Shown here in pieces: positions 49,259-60,640 of a stretch of DNA of 64,000 nt. Source of the DNA: Apteryx mantelli. Taxonomy: Eukaryota; Chordata; Aves; Apterygiformes; Apterygidae. Below the pieces are notes generated by a model that was given only the letters and a program-made list of their open reading frames with translations, did no database searches and was not told the origin of the DNA. The DNA lies in NCBI RefSeq assembly GCF_036417845.1, contig NC_089979.1, forward strand, positions 26,601,958 to 26,665,957, in the 5' to 3' direction. A program made the translations under genes and the position numbers. How positions within the stretch are numbered: position 1 is the stretch's first letter; the number at the start of each line of letters is the position of its first letter.

Positions 49259-52200
49259 AGAGGCTCAGTACCTAAACTGAGGCTGGAGCTCCCTTGGATA
49301 TTGCAGAGCCTAGATTATCTGCTAGGCAGCATAACCACAGATGGCTGTCTTCAATTCCTGGATACCTTTATCTTTAAAGAGCTGCTGGAAAACAGTGGGA
49401 GGAATGGCACCCTATCAAAAGCCTATTTAAGTACTATTTATATGTAAAGATAATACTTGTTATCAAGGCACATACTTACATCCTCCATTAACTTGTGTTT
49501 ATACAGCATATATTTGAACAATAGGCTTTCTTGGGGAAGATAAAAGCCTTTGACCTTAGGCAGGTTTGACCAATTAATGATTTGGGATACTCACTGAGCC
49601 CAGTAACTGAATGGCACCTCCATGCTCCATGCCAAGCTTGCTGCTCAGTACTAAGCATTTCTTTTGCCAGGGTGGGGGGAAGGGGGAAATTTCTTCTTAT
49701 ACTAGAAACTTAAATGCTTTTCCCCTGTCTCTAGGCTGACCTGCTGTAAACACGGCAGCTACACTCTGATACAAGAGATGGACTAATCACTTCTGAAGAA
49801 CAAATTCCAATCCCTATGGTTATAGGATTACATTTCACTCTGATCTTTTTCTAACATGATTAAGAACGAACCTGTTTTGTGTAAAAAATTATCCACTGCC
49901 ATTTATCTGAATCTCTGTACTCAAATCTGAGCTCCAGAGTCTCTTCTTCACCATCCTTTTCAGCACCCTGAAAAACACAAGGAACAGAAGAAACAGCCAT
50001 GAACAGCATTAAGGTGTTCAGCCTTAAACCTGAATTAGTCAGTCAGGTTCATTTTATACAGCATATAAATAAAACAGTTGAAGATCTGTACCAGAATACT
50101 TCTCCTGAGGGGGAGCAGGTGGGAGGGAGGAAGGGGGAGTCTTTGCAAGCATAAAACTGGCTAAAGCAATTCTTTTGCTCCCACACAAAATGCTCTGCCA
50201 ACTCCACCTTCAACACCAAGGGAGAGGGGCTGGTAAAGTAAGACATAAAACATCAGGGAAGGGAGCAAACACAGCAGAGTAAGGCTACGGGAATTTGTTC
50301 CAAGATAGGATTGGGGGGCTGGGGAGTCATGGATAGGAGAGATTTAAAACAGAACCCGCCCCAAGATCTGCCATTGCTTGACAACCTCAGTTTTCATACA
50401 GAAAAAACAAATTCAGATACAGAGTCAGTGAAGTACTTACAAGAAAAGTGACCTGCCAACATCTCAACCTGTTGATCTTAAAGCTGACCTCTTTGGTTTG
50501 GTTAGTAGGCAATTTTATGCAGCAGTTAATTTCATTATTGCCCACATAGATGTCAGCTGAGCAACCTGCTTCTGGGTAGTCACAAAGGCAAGGATCAAGT
50601 CGTATATATCCATAGAACTGCAGTTCTCGAACCAGCTTCAGGAACTGCATCAGAAAGACAGAACTAAAATGATTACAGTAAAGACAGGTGAGGGCTAGTG
50701 ATTTGAAAAATGGGTTATTAAAGCAAATCTTTCAGATTTCACTTTCTTCTGGGAGAACACAGATCCACAACAAAAATCTTAGTGCTCAACTCGGTGAATA
50801 AAGCTCCCAGTCCCAATTTAGAAGCTTGATTTTTTTGCACTGGATATGGCAAGCTGGATCTTCTGACAGATGCATATGAGCCATGAAGAGGGGAAGAGAA
50901 AACTAACCAGAAGGAAATACTGAGGACAGAAGTCCCAGCAGCCTGAATTCCCACCTCACTTCCTAAATTGAATGTGAAACCTTAGTGTCTGAGCTTGGCA
51001 AATAGCGAATACTGGGATTCACAGGCAAACTTCTTGCTAGCCTTAGGTATCCAAGTCATTCTGTGGGATGTTTTAAAATGCTAGCGAGATAGGAGCCTCC
51101 TCTTCTCTCTGATAACTCAATAGTTGCATCTGACCAGGAGCTGGGAGACCTGGGTTTCTGGCCCACCCCGTCTACAAAACCATGCTCTATTTTTAAACAG
51201 TAACAGCCTCAGGTGCCATTGCTTCAAAATTCACTCCTCAATCTGTTTGTATTGTTTTAAAATACCATTTTACCTTCACTTTGTCTGCAGTCTTTTGTAG
51301 AAATTCAAGTTCCTGCATTTCCCTCTCTGTTGGTTTAACCCAGTTCCTCTCTATTTCCTGGATTGCCTTAAGTGAATTTTTAAAAATAGTAAAAAAAATG
51401 TCAGTAAAAATTTATTTGCTTTTTCACACTCCACCAACTGTTTTGTTTTGTTTTTTTTTAAAAAAAAAAACAAGGAAGACCTTAGATTTTGGGACAGGTT
51501 CATTCTACTTTGTTCTTCCCTCCTGAATTAATAGTTTCCAAAGCTAGCACAACCCAACACACCTACAGTTTAGAATTCAAATGCTGTCATCATTGAAGAG
51601 TACCTACAGAGATATGAAAAGAAAGTGGACAGATGTCTAAATATGCTCCTTTTGTGCAATTCCCATGCACAAAACAAAGAGGAGTTAGTGTCTCTAATAC
51701 ATGAGTTTGCCCATGCTCCCCCCCCCAAAGTGTTCAACAGTAGCCATACCCATCATTTAGAAAAGTGCAATAAGGCAGTGTGAATCAGAAACCATTTATG
51801 AACATGTTTAATACCAATATAATCTACACCAAACATTTCAAGAGCTTGTATAAAATAAGAAATTAACACAGGAAAGTTAACTTTTAAAATTCTGAAGATC
51901 TTTCAGTTTTACCTGTATATATAGCAAATTTATTGAAGCTCTACAATCCATCAGCAGTGTATCAAGAGAAGGATCCATATACCTACCAGGGGAAAAAAGG
52001 TAATAAAATATGAAGATATACTTCTAAATATGGCCCTTTAACACATCAGACAAATATGATGGGAGCACCACTCAAATATCCCCATAATTACTAGATAAAG
52101 TAAACAGTTTTATCCTTGAAATGTGTACTATAGTCATTCTTTATACATTGTAGCTGTATGGAAATAAACTGAAGTTATATTAACCTCTCCACTTTGACTT

Positions 52201-55200
52201 TGGTGGTACCAAACCCAACAATTACAATTTAAAACTATAACATTCCTCCATTTTTTCTTTCTTTGCCCAAACAATTCAGGTCTTATGTATGCAGAAGTTG
52301 ATAGGCCTATCAGGGCACCTACCGCCACGGCTGTAGTGCTGACGTACAAGACCTAGCCTTGAGCCAGCTAGCTCTGCTACCAACTACCGTATAACTGCAG
52401 CAGGACCAAGATCAGTACAGCAGCAAAGGAGGTTAAATATTCTGTTATCCAAATGCCATGCTGCAACAGCCATCTAACGTAAGGCAGCTTGGGTGAGTTT
52501 ACATGACACTGAACAGGGCAGCGTGGGCTCCATAGTTGGTCTGGTTGTACTACTCACATCACACAGCCAATGTTCCTCCTGCAGCACACGAACAACTCCC
52601 AGACTGCCGTTCTCTACCTGCATTTGTGTCTTTGAAGCAGTGGTGGATTGAAGGGTTTCTACACCAACAATTACTCTGTCACAGGTTATCCCAGTAGAAC
52701 CAAACAACGGTGTCATTAGGCTCCTATATTCTCCAGTTTATAAAGGCACATATAGGGAAACTGAGAAAGCTTTGCTCTAAGCCAAGCTCTAGCCCAGATG
52801 ATTTAAACCAGAGAAGTTATGAGCAAACAACAGGCATCTGCAGCTTCAAGCCAAGCAACCTTGCTTGCCACCAAAAGGCATAATTCTGCCCTTCCCCTTC
52901 TCCAACCACAGTCCTTGCGCAGCACTTATCAGATGCAGCCAATTCAAATCAAGAAGCATCCAGAAACCTATTCACTTTTATCTGTTTCATTGGGGGCAAA
53001 AGTAGACTAGGACCACAGCCACACCAAGGAGCCATTAGACTGGCTCAGCTATGCTGCATAACTGCACTCCCAGGGCACCGTTTGACAAGTGGGACTTTGA
53101 CACCAGACTCCCAGTCCCCAGGGTTTGTCCTCCCCCACAAGCCAGCACAACTGTTTGCTGCACAACTAACGAGATTGCGGGACTGACATAGGCCAAAATA
53201 GGCCAGCAAAAAACAAACAAACACACCAAAAAAGAGCCAGCAAGTTATTTTTAGCCTAGATGAGCTCCCCAGTCCAGTTCACCATGCCTGCCACAGAGTT
53301 CTATCAACATGGCTGAGGAGGAGCCAGAGATGGGGCAAATGAAAGGGGAACAAGGCTTTGCTGCTTAAGCCTGCTCACTTGCCAAAAGAAATGCCCAAGC
53401 TACAGCCTCAAGTATTTTGTGCATTAATATATAAAAATGAGAACTTTAAAGTAAACTGTCTCTGCCCAAACTGAGTTGGAGCTTGTAACTCAGAACCCCA
53501 AGTTTTCTTTTATATCATTTTAACTGTATTTTAAAATATATATTCCCATTTGTGGTCACTACCTTATGCAAATATAAAAATTAAAGTCAAGCATGCACAA
53601 AACCCCTCTCTAGAGATTCTGAAAGAGAGAATAAAGAGCTCACTGGAGTGAAAAACACTTCAGAAATACTACAGTAATAAAATTAAATAATATGCAGTGC
53701 CACAGAAATCAGTCAATTCCAATAACAAACTGGCCTCAAAGAGCAATGGTCAAGTTGCTGAGGTTGAAGGCTTTGTATCGAAGTTATTCAAGGGACTTCT
53801 TTCTTTGACACCGTTTATAGCAGTTGTCAGGCATCTTACTAGTCTCTAAGCTTCTTGCTCACCACTTTCTGATCCCAAGCTTACAGTGCAACTCTTTCAT
53901 GCTCTGAAGACTCACATAAGGAAGTTCAAATTCTGCCACTTTTTTCACCACTGGGAAAAGAAGAAAAATGAAATATTTGGTAAAATCTAGTGAAACAGGC
54001 CAGCTAGTCTCATATTTCAGTTAGCGATGTATTAGAGTGCTGATCAGCAACATGCTTTTGGAGAGGAAAAAACTTCACAAAAAATAAATTCTTGGGTAAA
54101 GTAAGGTGACAGGTTATCTTCCTCACTTCTCTGCAAGTTTAAATTTAAGTAGCTCTTTTGTTTACAGAATATCTCTACTCCCTTAGAGTATGCTCTTATA
54201 GAATATCCTTCTCAAAACAGCTTAGCAGGATGGATGATTCTGCATTTAAAAAGAAGTGTGGATGCAAACTTCCAAGATTGGTACCTTTCTTGAATAAAAC
54301 ACTAGACAAGAACACTGCAACTAATATGCAGTAAGAAAAGCATGCGACTCTTCAGAGGTGACTACTCTCCTGGGTACTTTTGTTTTGTTTTGTTTTTTTT
54401 AAATATATATGTCTAAAGACCCAACCCTGTAAATATTTATTTCTGAGCCAAAACCCAATTCAGCAGAACACTAACATGTGCTTTATTTCAAGCAAGTGAG
54501 CACTTTGCTATTTCTTGGCAGTGGACTGCGGGTTACATTTTGACTTGATGTGTTTGTGAGGAGTATCAAAGATACTATGTAGAAATGTAATAAATTGAAA
54601 ATCTATTCTCCTGTGTATCCGATTATATTGCAATACAAGGCAAAGAGAAATTCATCTATGACTGCCATAAAATGGCATATAAAATGTTACATCCAGACAT
54701 AATAACAGCCAGGGAGCCTGTGCACTCAGCAGTACCTTTCATAGCCAGAGAGGGGGAGAGAGAGAGGGAGAAATTACAAATAAAATAACACAAACAGTAA
54801 GGTTTCTACCCCACTGAGAAAGTTAGCATTTATTACTGGACCTTCAGTGCCTCTTCATATGGAAAAGGTTCAGAAGATGACCATTAGCATCTTTATGCCA
54901 ACGAGGAGACTGAAAAAAGCTAAATGACTTGTCAAGGTCACATGGAGAAGCTGTGATGCCCAGCTTCACTAAAATCAATGGCAAAGCTGGTATTCACTTC
55001 CCTGTAGGAGAGAGATTTGGCCCCAGCCTATCTTAATCCCAGGCCTAGGTCCAGCCTCATCCACACACTTATCCATACGGGAAACAGAACATCAGTAACC
55101 CAATGAGGGCAAAAAAGCCTCTTCACATTTTGTGAATCTAAAGAAACTCGCACTCTGCATTTACAGCTTGCTCAGTGCCATCATTGTGGTTAAACTTCTA

Positions 55201-56389
55201 AGTTTATCAGTTAAGAAAGGAAACATGTCAGGACATAAAGGAAAGCAAGCCACAGACATTGTTTATAAACTTAACAAAAGAGTTTCCTGCCCCATTGTTA
55301 AACCCAGCATGAGATTTGTAGAATTAAACCCAGCTTTTTTAATAGATACAGCCATCTGATTAAATGCCTACACAGAAGATCCACCCGACAGTTCCCATAT
55401 GGAAAAGTTGCTATATGTCTTGTAAACAGAGAGACACAATATCCTCATGTGAAAGTCTCACCCCTGCACCACACCAACCTACTGCCCAACCTTGCTCCCA
55501 CCCACCACTTTTGCCCAAAGAGCAGCTGAGCCACACAGGGCAATGACTTGAGGGGATTTAATCAGACAGAATTGGTCTTTCAGCTGAAACAGGCTCATGC
55601 ATACTCTGTTCAGGGATCCCAGATTCAATCACCACAACCTACAAAAATCCAAGGGAGGGCTAAATTAAGCACTTGTACAGCTTACCAGAGAGAGCTCCAT
55701 CACTGTGATCTTGAATAAAAAATAGGCTAAAATATCCTATTAATTCTCTTGATAGCCCCATCTTGTATGATGTAACCTTTAAAAACAGAGAAGGTCAGCT
55801 ATGCATTAGCATGAATAAGGAAGAGGCATGTTCAATACCTGTTAATGCAACTTAATTGTTTTTAAACCATTCCCTTATGTCCTACTTAACTGTCCATTTA
55901 AAAACAAATATAACCATTCCCATATTGCAGCATTTGAGTTTGTGAGGAGTTTCATAAGTTTCTAGGGAACATAAAAATGTAATAAAATAGAAAGTGTTTT
56001 CTACTCTGCCATGCATTTAAGTATACTACAATGCAAGGCATCTAACATGTAACCCCCAATCTTACTGAATCTTCAAATCCTGTTGTACAGTAAGCACTTG
56101 TGTGCCCTGAGCTAATAACATTGCTTACTAGCATAATACAAATTCTGTAAAAATATATATTTGTGTGCCTTCCAAGCTGATAGAATCTTATTGCATTTCA
56201 AGCAAATGTGTGAGGCCTGCCCCTTTACCGAAAGCTCCAGTTTTGCTTGTAGGATTCTACTGTTCTGTGTGAAGGTTTCTGTCAAGAGCCTACTTGAGCT
56301 CTGTTGAGTTTTCATTATTGCCAGTGCATAAGAAAGAAAATCTTACCCAGCTTGACATTTTGACATTTTTTTTAAAGCTTCCTGTGGCC

Positions 56390-56423
<34 letters not shown>

Positions 56424-59289
56424 GAAAGAGGGTAGAAATAGCATCAACAGAAAATGCAGAAGTGATCTGTAGGACCAGCTGCACAACAGGATAGTGAGGA
56501 CAGAAAACAGGCAGAGGTGAGCATGGAACAGCTGGATCAGACTGCAGCAACTGTCTTACACTCTGATTTTCAGGACCAGAAACAGAGTAAGTTAAAGCAG
56601 CCACAACCTAAAAGAGCACAGTGGCATCAGAGCATTCTCAAATTCTGCAGTGATCATAAACTCCTGAGCTGGCTCAGGAAATCTGTGTGGCAACCATAAG
56701 AAAAGCCCTGTCAGTTAATCTGGCAGGCTGCACAACTTGATCGAGGAGTCATGCTTTGGTCACAGAAGATGGCCTCTCCTTTCTCTGAACATGAAATGGA
56801 AGTACTGGTTTTCAGTCTCTTTCCATAAGGTGCCAACCCTAAAATACTTCCACCTCAGCGTCATAGTGAAAGCACTGTAAATTCACTCATCTCCACAGAC
56901 CACACAACTAAGTTCACAGGGAGGTTTTCTTCCCCAGCTGTTTCAGCTGGTTTAAAAAAAGAAATGTTTTTGCCTGGAAAAAGTAGACATTGAGCTAAAT
57001 ATAGGTTGAGAAGAATTGCTCCAAGTTTAAATTAAGAAACATCTGTGAGGTTTTCTTCATATTTGTTAATATGAGGACTGTCACCTGAGAGGGCAGCAGA
57101 GCTTAAAAATCACTTGCCTCACTCTCAGTTCAAACACCAGGTATAATGTGAAGAAAGTTTTTAAAGTCCAAACACAAAGACAAAAAAGGAAATTATTAAC
57201 ATCACCATCTTTCTTTCTGTATGCCTCTGTGCTAAGAAATCCCTGCAAATTACTTTCTAATTAGCCACCAAGCTTCAAAATGTTATAGGTACTAAAACGT
57301 TAGTAGTATAATACTAAGTGCACCAGACGGCATTTCCCAGGAATGTCAAGCACAGAAATCAGATTCAGTAAGATTTTGACTTATTTTATTTCTTGGATCA
57401 AGGCACAGCCTGTCATACATTGGCCTGAACATCAGGATGTTAGAAAATGACAGTCCAAGTCTACCTGCACTGCAAAGGAATAGTGAATGCAGTAGCATAC
57501 TTGCAATGAGGAAAACTAAGTAACTGAAAGTCCTAACTCATCTTTAAGACTATTAGAGAAGAAATGGTGTCTGCAGTATTTCAAATCTGTAGCCGTTTCT
57601 TTGAAGTACATGTAAACTTTAAAAATCTATGAACGCTATAAACAAAGTAACACACAATACCAGTCTGTGGCTTGGAGATGACCTTGACCCACTGCAGAAC
57701 TAAGACTACAAGAACCAATGCTGGCCTTAGACAATGCACATACCAAGAAAAAATAATAGGTGGAGCCCAAATTATTAATATTTTTTCAAAGTTTATTAGC
57801 AAATCCTTCCCTTCAAGGGTCCTGGGCAAGCCCATCTAAAACTTTTCCTTACTTCTTCTGCCCTAGTAGCACTTACTTCCCTCTCCCCAAATCAGAATTC
57901 CTACCTCCCTGCCACCCCCAAGCCCTTCTCTCCTTCAGCATATCACACCAGCCCTCAGCTTCCACAAGTCTTCTGTTGTAGGGTCTAAGGCCAGCTCTGC
58001 GACTTACCTTCCCCTGGAAGAACCGGTCCCGGCATTGCCTCAGGTGGTGCAAAACCCCATGGCAGACAAAGCCACCTTGACAGAGCAGCAGGTTACCCTG
58101 TGTTATCCGAGCCATAGTAACTGTGACAGGTAGTGTGTGGTCTGTGGATGGACTAACACACATAGCTTGATGAAGGAGAGTGAGTACCCATTCAGCTTGC
58201 TTGTACCTAGGGCCAGCTGAGAACTAACTCCAATTTAGACTGCAAAGGTACAACACAAATATACTACACAGCTTTCTGTGTGATAAGTGGGAATTTCAGA
58301 CTCCCAGGAAGACAACGAGTACCAATATGGAAGGTATGTGCTTTCTTGTTATTGCTGTTAAGATTAGGAAAGAGGAGCAACCAAGAAAGAGGCTTTAGCC
58401 TTGCTGTGTACGCGCACACACACAGCGCCACTCTGCTCCTCCTTCCCAGAGATGGGGAAAGGATGATCTTAAAGTTTCAAAACACAAGCCAGCCAGTTGC
58501 ATAAATAACATTTGGTTGCTAGTTGTTTCAAAATTTAACTAGTAATTGTTTACTACATGTACTACAACAGCAGTTACAGACATCCCAGAGCCACAGTGCT
58601 CAAACTGGGCTGGTATTACAAAGGAAGTCCCACGATTTCACAGTAAGCATCAGGGCACACAAAACAGGTAAAGGAGAAGCATGCAGAAAAACAAGATATA
58701 TCAGTCGCACAATGAGTTTTAACAACAGTGCATCAGCTCATTAAGCCAAGACTAGGTCAACATTTTTGGCTACAGCATTCAAGCAATTTCACTAGATTTC
58801 ACAGTATTCAAGTAGTTACACTGAAACAAAGGGTTTTGTTTATTTTGAGAATGTTTTCCCCAAAAGGAAAAAAAATTTATTTTCTGATTCTATCATAAAC
58901 GAAGAAAACCTGAACTAGACAGCCAAAAAGCCATAGGATTACACAGTGCATGACATTAGGAAGAGAGAAAATTACAAACAAACATAAAAACAAAGAAACT
59001 CATCTGCAAAATCAGCAATCCTCTCAATGCCCCCCCCAAACTCTCAAGAAACAGGGAGGATATTCTTGTGTTTCCTTCAAATAGAGAATTTTGCCCTTTC
59101 TTTACTAAAATGATCTCCATTTTTGCCCACTTCTTGCAAATGGAAAATTTCAAGCAAATTCCTGTTTAGAACCATTACCTCTAATATTCTTTCTGCAGTG
59201 TCTGATGTCTGGATATCAAGTCTAATATTGCTGCCATCAGCAAAGTAAACATCCAAAGAAGCTCTCTGGGTTTCGATCTTAAACGTATC
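44648..59289 (-). CDS. SNX31: SNX31, sorting nexin 31 (partial: last ten coding exons, FERM-like region and C-terminus)
   Basis: Ten minus-strand exons with GT-AG borders and compatible phases join into 987 nt, or 328 residues plus TGA. They run in the order and spacing of vertebrate SNX31 (about 440 residues). SNX31 belongs with SNX17 and SNX27 to the PX-FERM sorting nexins, which sit on early endosomes through a PX domain and bind NPxY-type sorting signals of cargo such as integrins. The window holds the FERM-like region from F1 (SDTAERILE) through F2 to the PTB-like F3 module (RCWQVTFL, WQWIIFYTKQ) and a basic-then-acidic tail ending KIREEDL. The PX domain, roughly the first 110 residues, was not found in 59.3-64 kb and is probably beyond the edge. 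ANKRD46 follows on the same strand. Confidence 0.95.
44744..47473 (-). other. SNX31: SNX31 intron (2.7 kb)
   Basis: GTTAGT donor and CTCTGCAG acceptor. AT-rich; no exon or clear repeat recognised inside. Confidence 0.8.
47474..47533 (-). CDS. SNX31: SNX31 coding exon, lysine/glutamine-rich linker
   Basis: Encodes 20 residues with KNNKKPSSQQKQ, in phase 0 at both ends, donor GTTAGT. The acceptor CTGTTTAG before GAAGTCAAG is preferred. A second in-frame AG 9 nt downstream would drop three residues. Confidence 0.82.
48563..48640 (-). CDS. SNX31: SNX31 coding exon, end of F3 module
   Basis: Acceptor CTTTCTAG, donor GTGAGC, 78 bp, phase 0. Encodes AFLLSSCLKKIISEQMMK, the helix that closes the PTB-like fold, then a polar stretch. 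Confidence 0.94.
49232..49256. repeat. Poly-T tract
   Basis: More than 20 consecutive T within a SNX31 intron; on the gene strand it is poly-A, possibly a retroelement tail. No source element recognised. Confidence 0.8.
49872..49967 (-). CDS. SNX31: SNX31 coding exon, F3 module
   Basis: Acceptor GTTTTTCAG, donor GTTCG (weaker than the others), 96 bp, phase 0. Encodes LELRFEYRDSDKWQWIIFY; the paired tryptophan region is characteristic of this family. Confidence 0.94.
50441..50644 (-). CDS. SNX31: SNX31 coding exon, start of F3 module
   Basis: Acceptor TCTGATGCAG, donor GTAAGT, 204 bp, phase 0. Encodes FLKLVRELQFYGYIRLDPC, then CDYPEAGCSADIYVGNNEI and RCWQVTFL, the most recognisable part of the protein. 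Confidence 0.96.
51274..51366 (-). CDS. SNX31: SNX31 coding exon, F2-F3 linker
   Basis: Acceptor TTCACTTAAG before GCAATCCAG, donor GTAAAA, 93 bp, phase 0. Encodes AIQEIERNWVKPTEREMQEL, a charged helical stretch. Confidence 0.94.
51913..51982 (-). CDS. SNX31: SNX31 coding exon, F2 module
   Basis: The first base completes a Trp codon split from the previous exon. 70 bp, acceptor GGTAG, donor GTAAAA. Encodes YMDPSLDTLLMDCRASINLL. Confidence 0.94.
51983..53862 (-). other. SNX31: SNX31 intron (1.9 kb)
   Basis: Donor GTGAGC, acceptor GGTAG. A somewhat more GC-rich block lies at 52.5-53.3 kb, but no exon or repeat family is recognised. Confidence 0.75.
53863..53950 (-). CDS. SNX31: SNX31 coding exon, F1-F2 boundary
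   Basis: Acceptor TTTTCCCAG, donor GTGAGC, 88 bp. Begins in phase 1 and ends in phase 2. Encodes VKKVAEFELPYVSL and CKLGIRKW. Confidence 0.95.
54870..55010 (+). mobile_element. MIR-like ancient SINE fragment
   Basis: ACGAGGAGACTGAAAAAAGC followed by TAAATGACTTGTCAAGGTCA matches the MIR core landmark order. Diverged. Lies in a SNX31 intron in antisense orientation. Confidence 0.6.
55686..55776 (-). CDS. SNX31: SNX31 coding exon, F1 module
   Basis: Acceptor TTTAAAG before GTTACATC, donor GTAAGC, 91 bp. Starts in phase 0 and ends in phase 1. Encodes SYKMGLSRELIGYFSLFF. Its last base plus the next exon form a Val codon, confirming the join. Confidence 0.95.
56397..56423. repeat. Poly-T tract
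   Basis: About 25 consecutive T; poly-A on the gene strand. No retrocopy recognised next to it. Confidence 0.85.
58008..58120 (-). other. Exon-like segment of unknown identity in a SNX31 intron
   Basis: On the minus strand a CTGTCACAG acceptor and a strong AAG|GTAAGT donor bracket 113 bp that is open in the frame containing MARITQGNLLLCQGGFVCHG. The length is not divisible by three, so inclusion between the flanking SNX31 exons would shift the frame. I recognise no protein family. It may be a poison exon, part of an antisense or nested transcript, or a chance arrangement. Confidence 0.25.
59179..59289 (-). CDS. SNX31: SNX31 first coding exon visible in the window (start of F1 module)
   Basis: Acceptor CTACCTAACAG, donor GTAATG, 111 bp, phase 0. 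Encodes TQRASLDVYFADGSNIRLDI and SDTAERILE, the ubiquitin-like F1 start that directly follows the PX domain in this family. Confidence 0.95.
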
Positions 59290-60468
59290 CTGTTAGGTAG
59301 AAAAAGAACACTTTTATTGCTTCCCATATTTCTGGAGCCCTTCTGAAGGTGCTGATGCTCCATTTCCCTATTTATCCCACTAAAATAAACAATTAAAAGC
59401 CACTACAGTTAAAGCTTGCAGATGACAAAAATGGTATACAGGACAGCAACTGAAGATACTGCTGACTTAGAGGAGGATCTCTTAGATTTTAAGCTGAGCA
59501 TGAGCTATCTAGTTTAAGTATATGTAGGAACAACACAGTTACTATGCAGTGACTCCAAGAAGAGGTGGGTGGATAAACAGCTGAATGAATATTCAAAGCC
59601 ACAGCTTTGCCAAAAAGAAAAAAGCATCCCTGTATGTACAAATAGGGAAGTCTCAAGACAGAACAATGAGGCTGTGTTATCTTAATACTTACAGCAGAAC
59701 AACTGCTACTGGAATATCATCCAGAGCTAGCACCCAAGCTTCAAGAAAAATACTGCAAAATGAGAGGAGGTTCAGCAAAGAAACCCAACAGCATTTAGGT
59801 CATGAGAAAAGAAGCTTCACAATAAGACTTCAGAGAGCTTTATTACATCTAGGCATAATAAAGGGGTGCTTTGCAATCTAGAAAACAAAAGTACAGAAGC
59901 CAGATCCATTGGCTGCAAGCTCATGAGAGACAGAGTCAGACTAGAAGTAAGACGCACATGCCTAACAGCGAAGCAGCACACAGAAATGGGGTATTCTCCA
60001 CTGGTTTTATATCAAAACTGAATGTTTCCCTAAAAGATTTTCCTTAGCTCAAACTCAAAGCCCCACATCTTGCTATGCATGAGAAGCCAATATTCTTGTT
60101 GCTAGAGGAGGGATACTAGTTTTTGAATTCCCGTAGGGATGCAGCTGGATGAGATGGCAGAAACCTCTTCCTGCTGACTGCCCCATATCAGAAGATGGCA
60201 ATGGTCCTTCTAGCATTTTTATTAAGTAAGGAGAGGTAATCCCCTTGAGAATCAAAGTGGAGGGAAACACTGTAACCTCACATGCTGTGTGCAACATTAA
60301 ATCTTAATTTCTTGTATCCATCTTTGCTGGCCTGATGGAGAATATAGAAAACTCCCTGGGAGCCCTTAGGTTTCAAGTATTCTTGGTATCTTGCTGCAGG
60401 GTCTTTGGATGCCTGGGTAGCTGGGGGCCTCTGCCTCCTCTCCTCACTGCTGCAATGCCAGCATGAGT

Positions 60469-60482
60469 GGGGGGGGGGGGGG
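60469..60482. repeat. G14 homopolymer
   Basis: Fourteen consecutive G on the plus strand. Confidence 0.9.
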
Positions 60483-60576
60483 CCAGGAGGGGCTAGCATT
60501 TATGCTGCATGCTCCATTAGCTCCTTTGGGTGCCCTGGAGAACAGGCCAGGATGTACAACTCCAGTTAACTAACTC

Positions 60577-60640
60577 AGTTCATAGATTCACCACACTTTT
60601 GGGTCAGAAAAAACCTTATTATCCAGGTAACCTGGCTTAG
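60577..60640 (+). mobile_element. Possible old LINE/CR1-type fragment
   Basis: TTCATAGATTCACC followed by GGGTCAGAAAAAACCTTATT resembles the widespread sauropsid motif 'atagattc...ggccagaagggaccattat'. Short and diverged. Confidence 0.3.

Larger units (their letters stand above)
55777..59178 (-). other. SNX31: SNX31 intron (3.4 kb) with a poly-T tract and an exon-like segment
   Basis: Donor GTAATG and acceptor TTTAAAG. Contains about 25 T at 56397-56423 and the unexplained exon-like block at 58008-58120 on the gene strand. Nothing else recognised. Confidence 0.8.

Noticed and set aside
60278-60499. Minus-strand frame considered as a missing SNX31 PX-domain exon
   Set aside because: The peptide lacks PX landmarks and I found no suitable paired acceptor and donor; the phase link to the exon at 59289 is unsupported.
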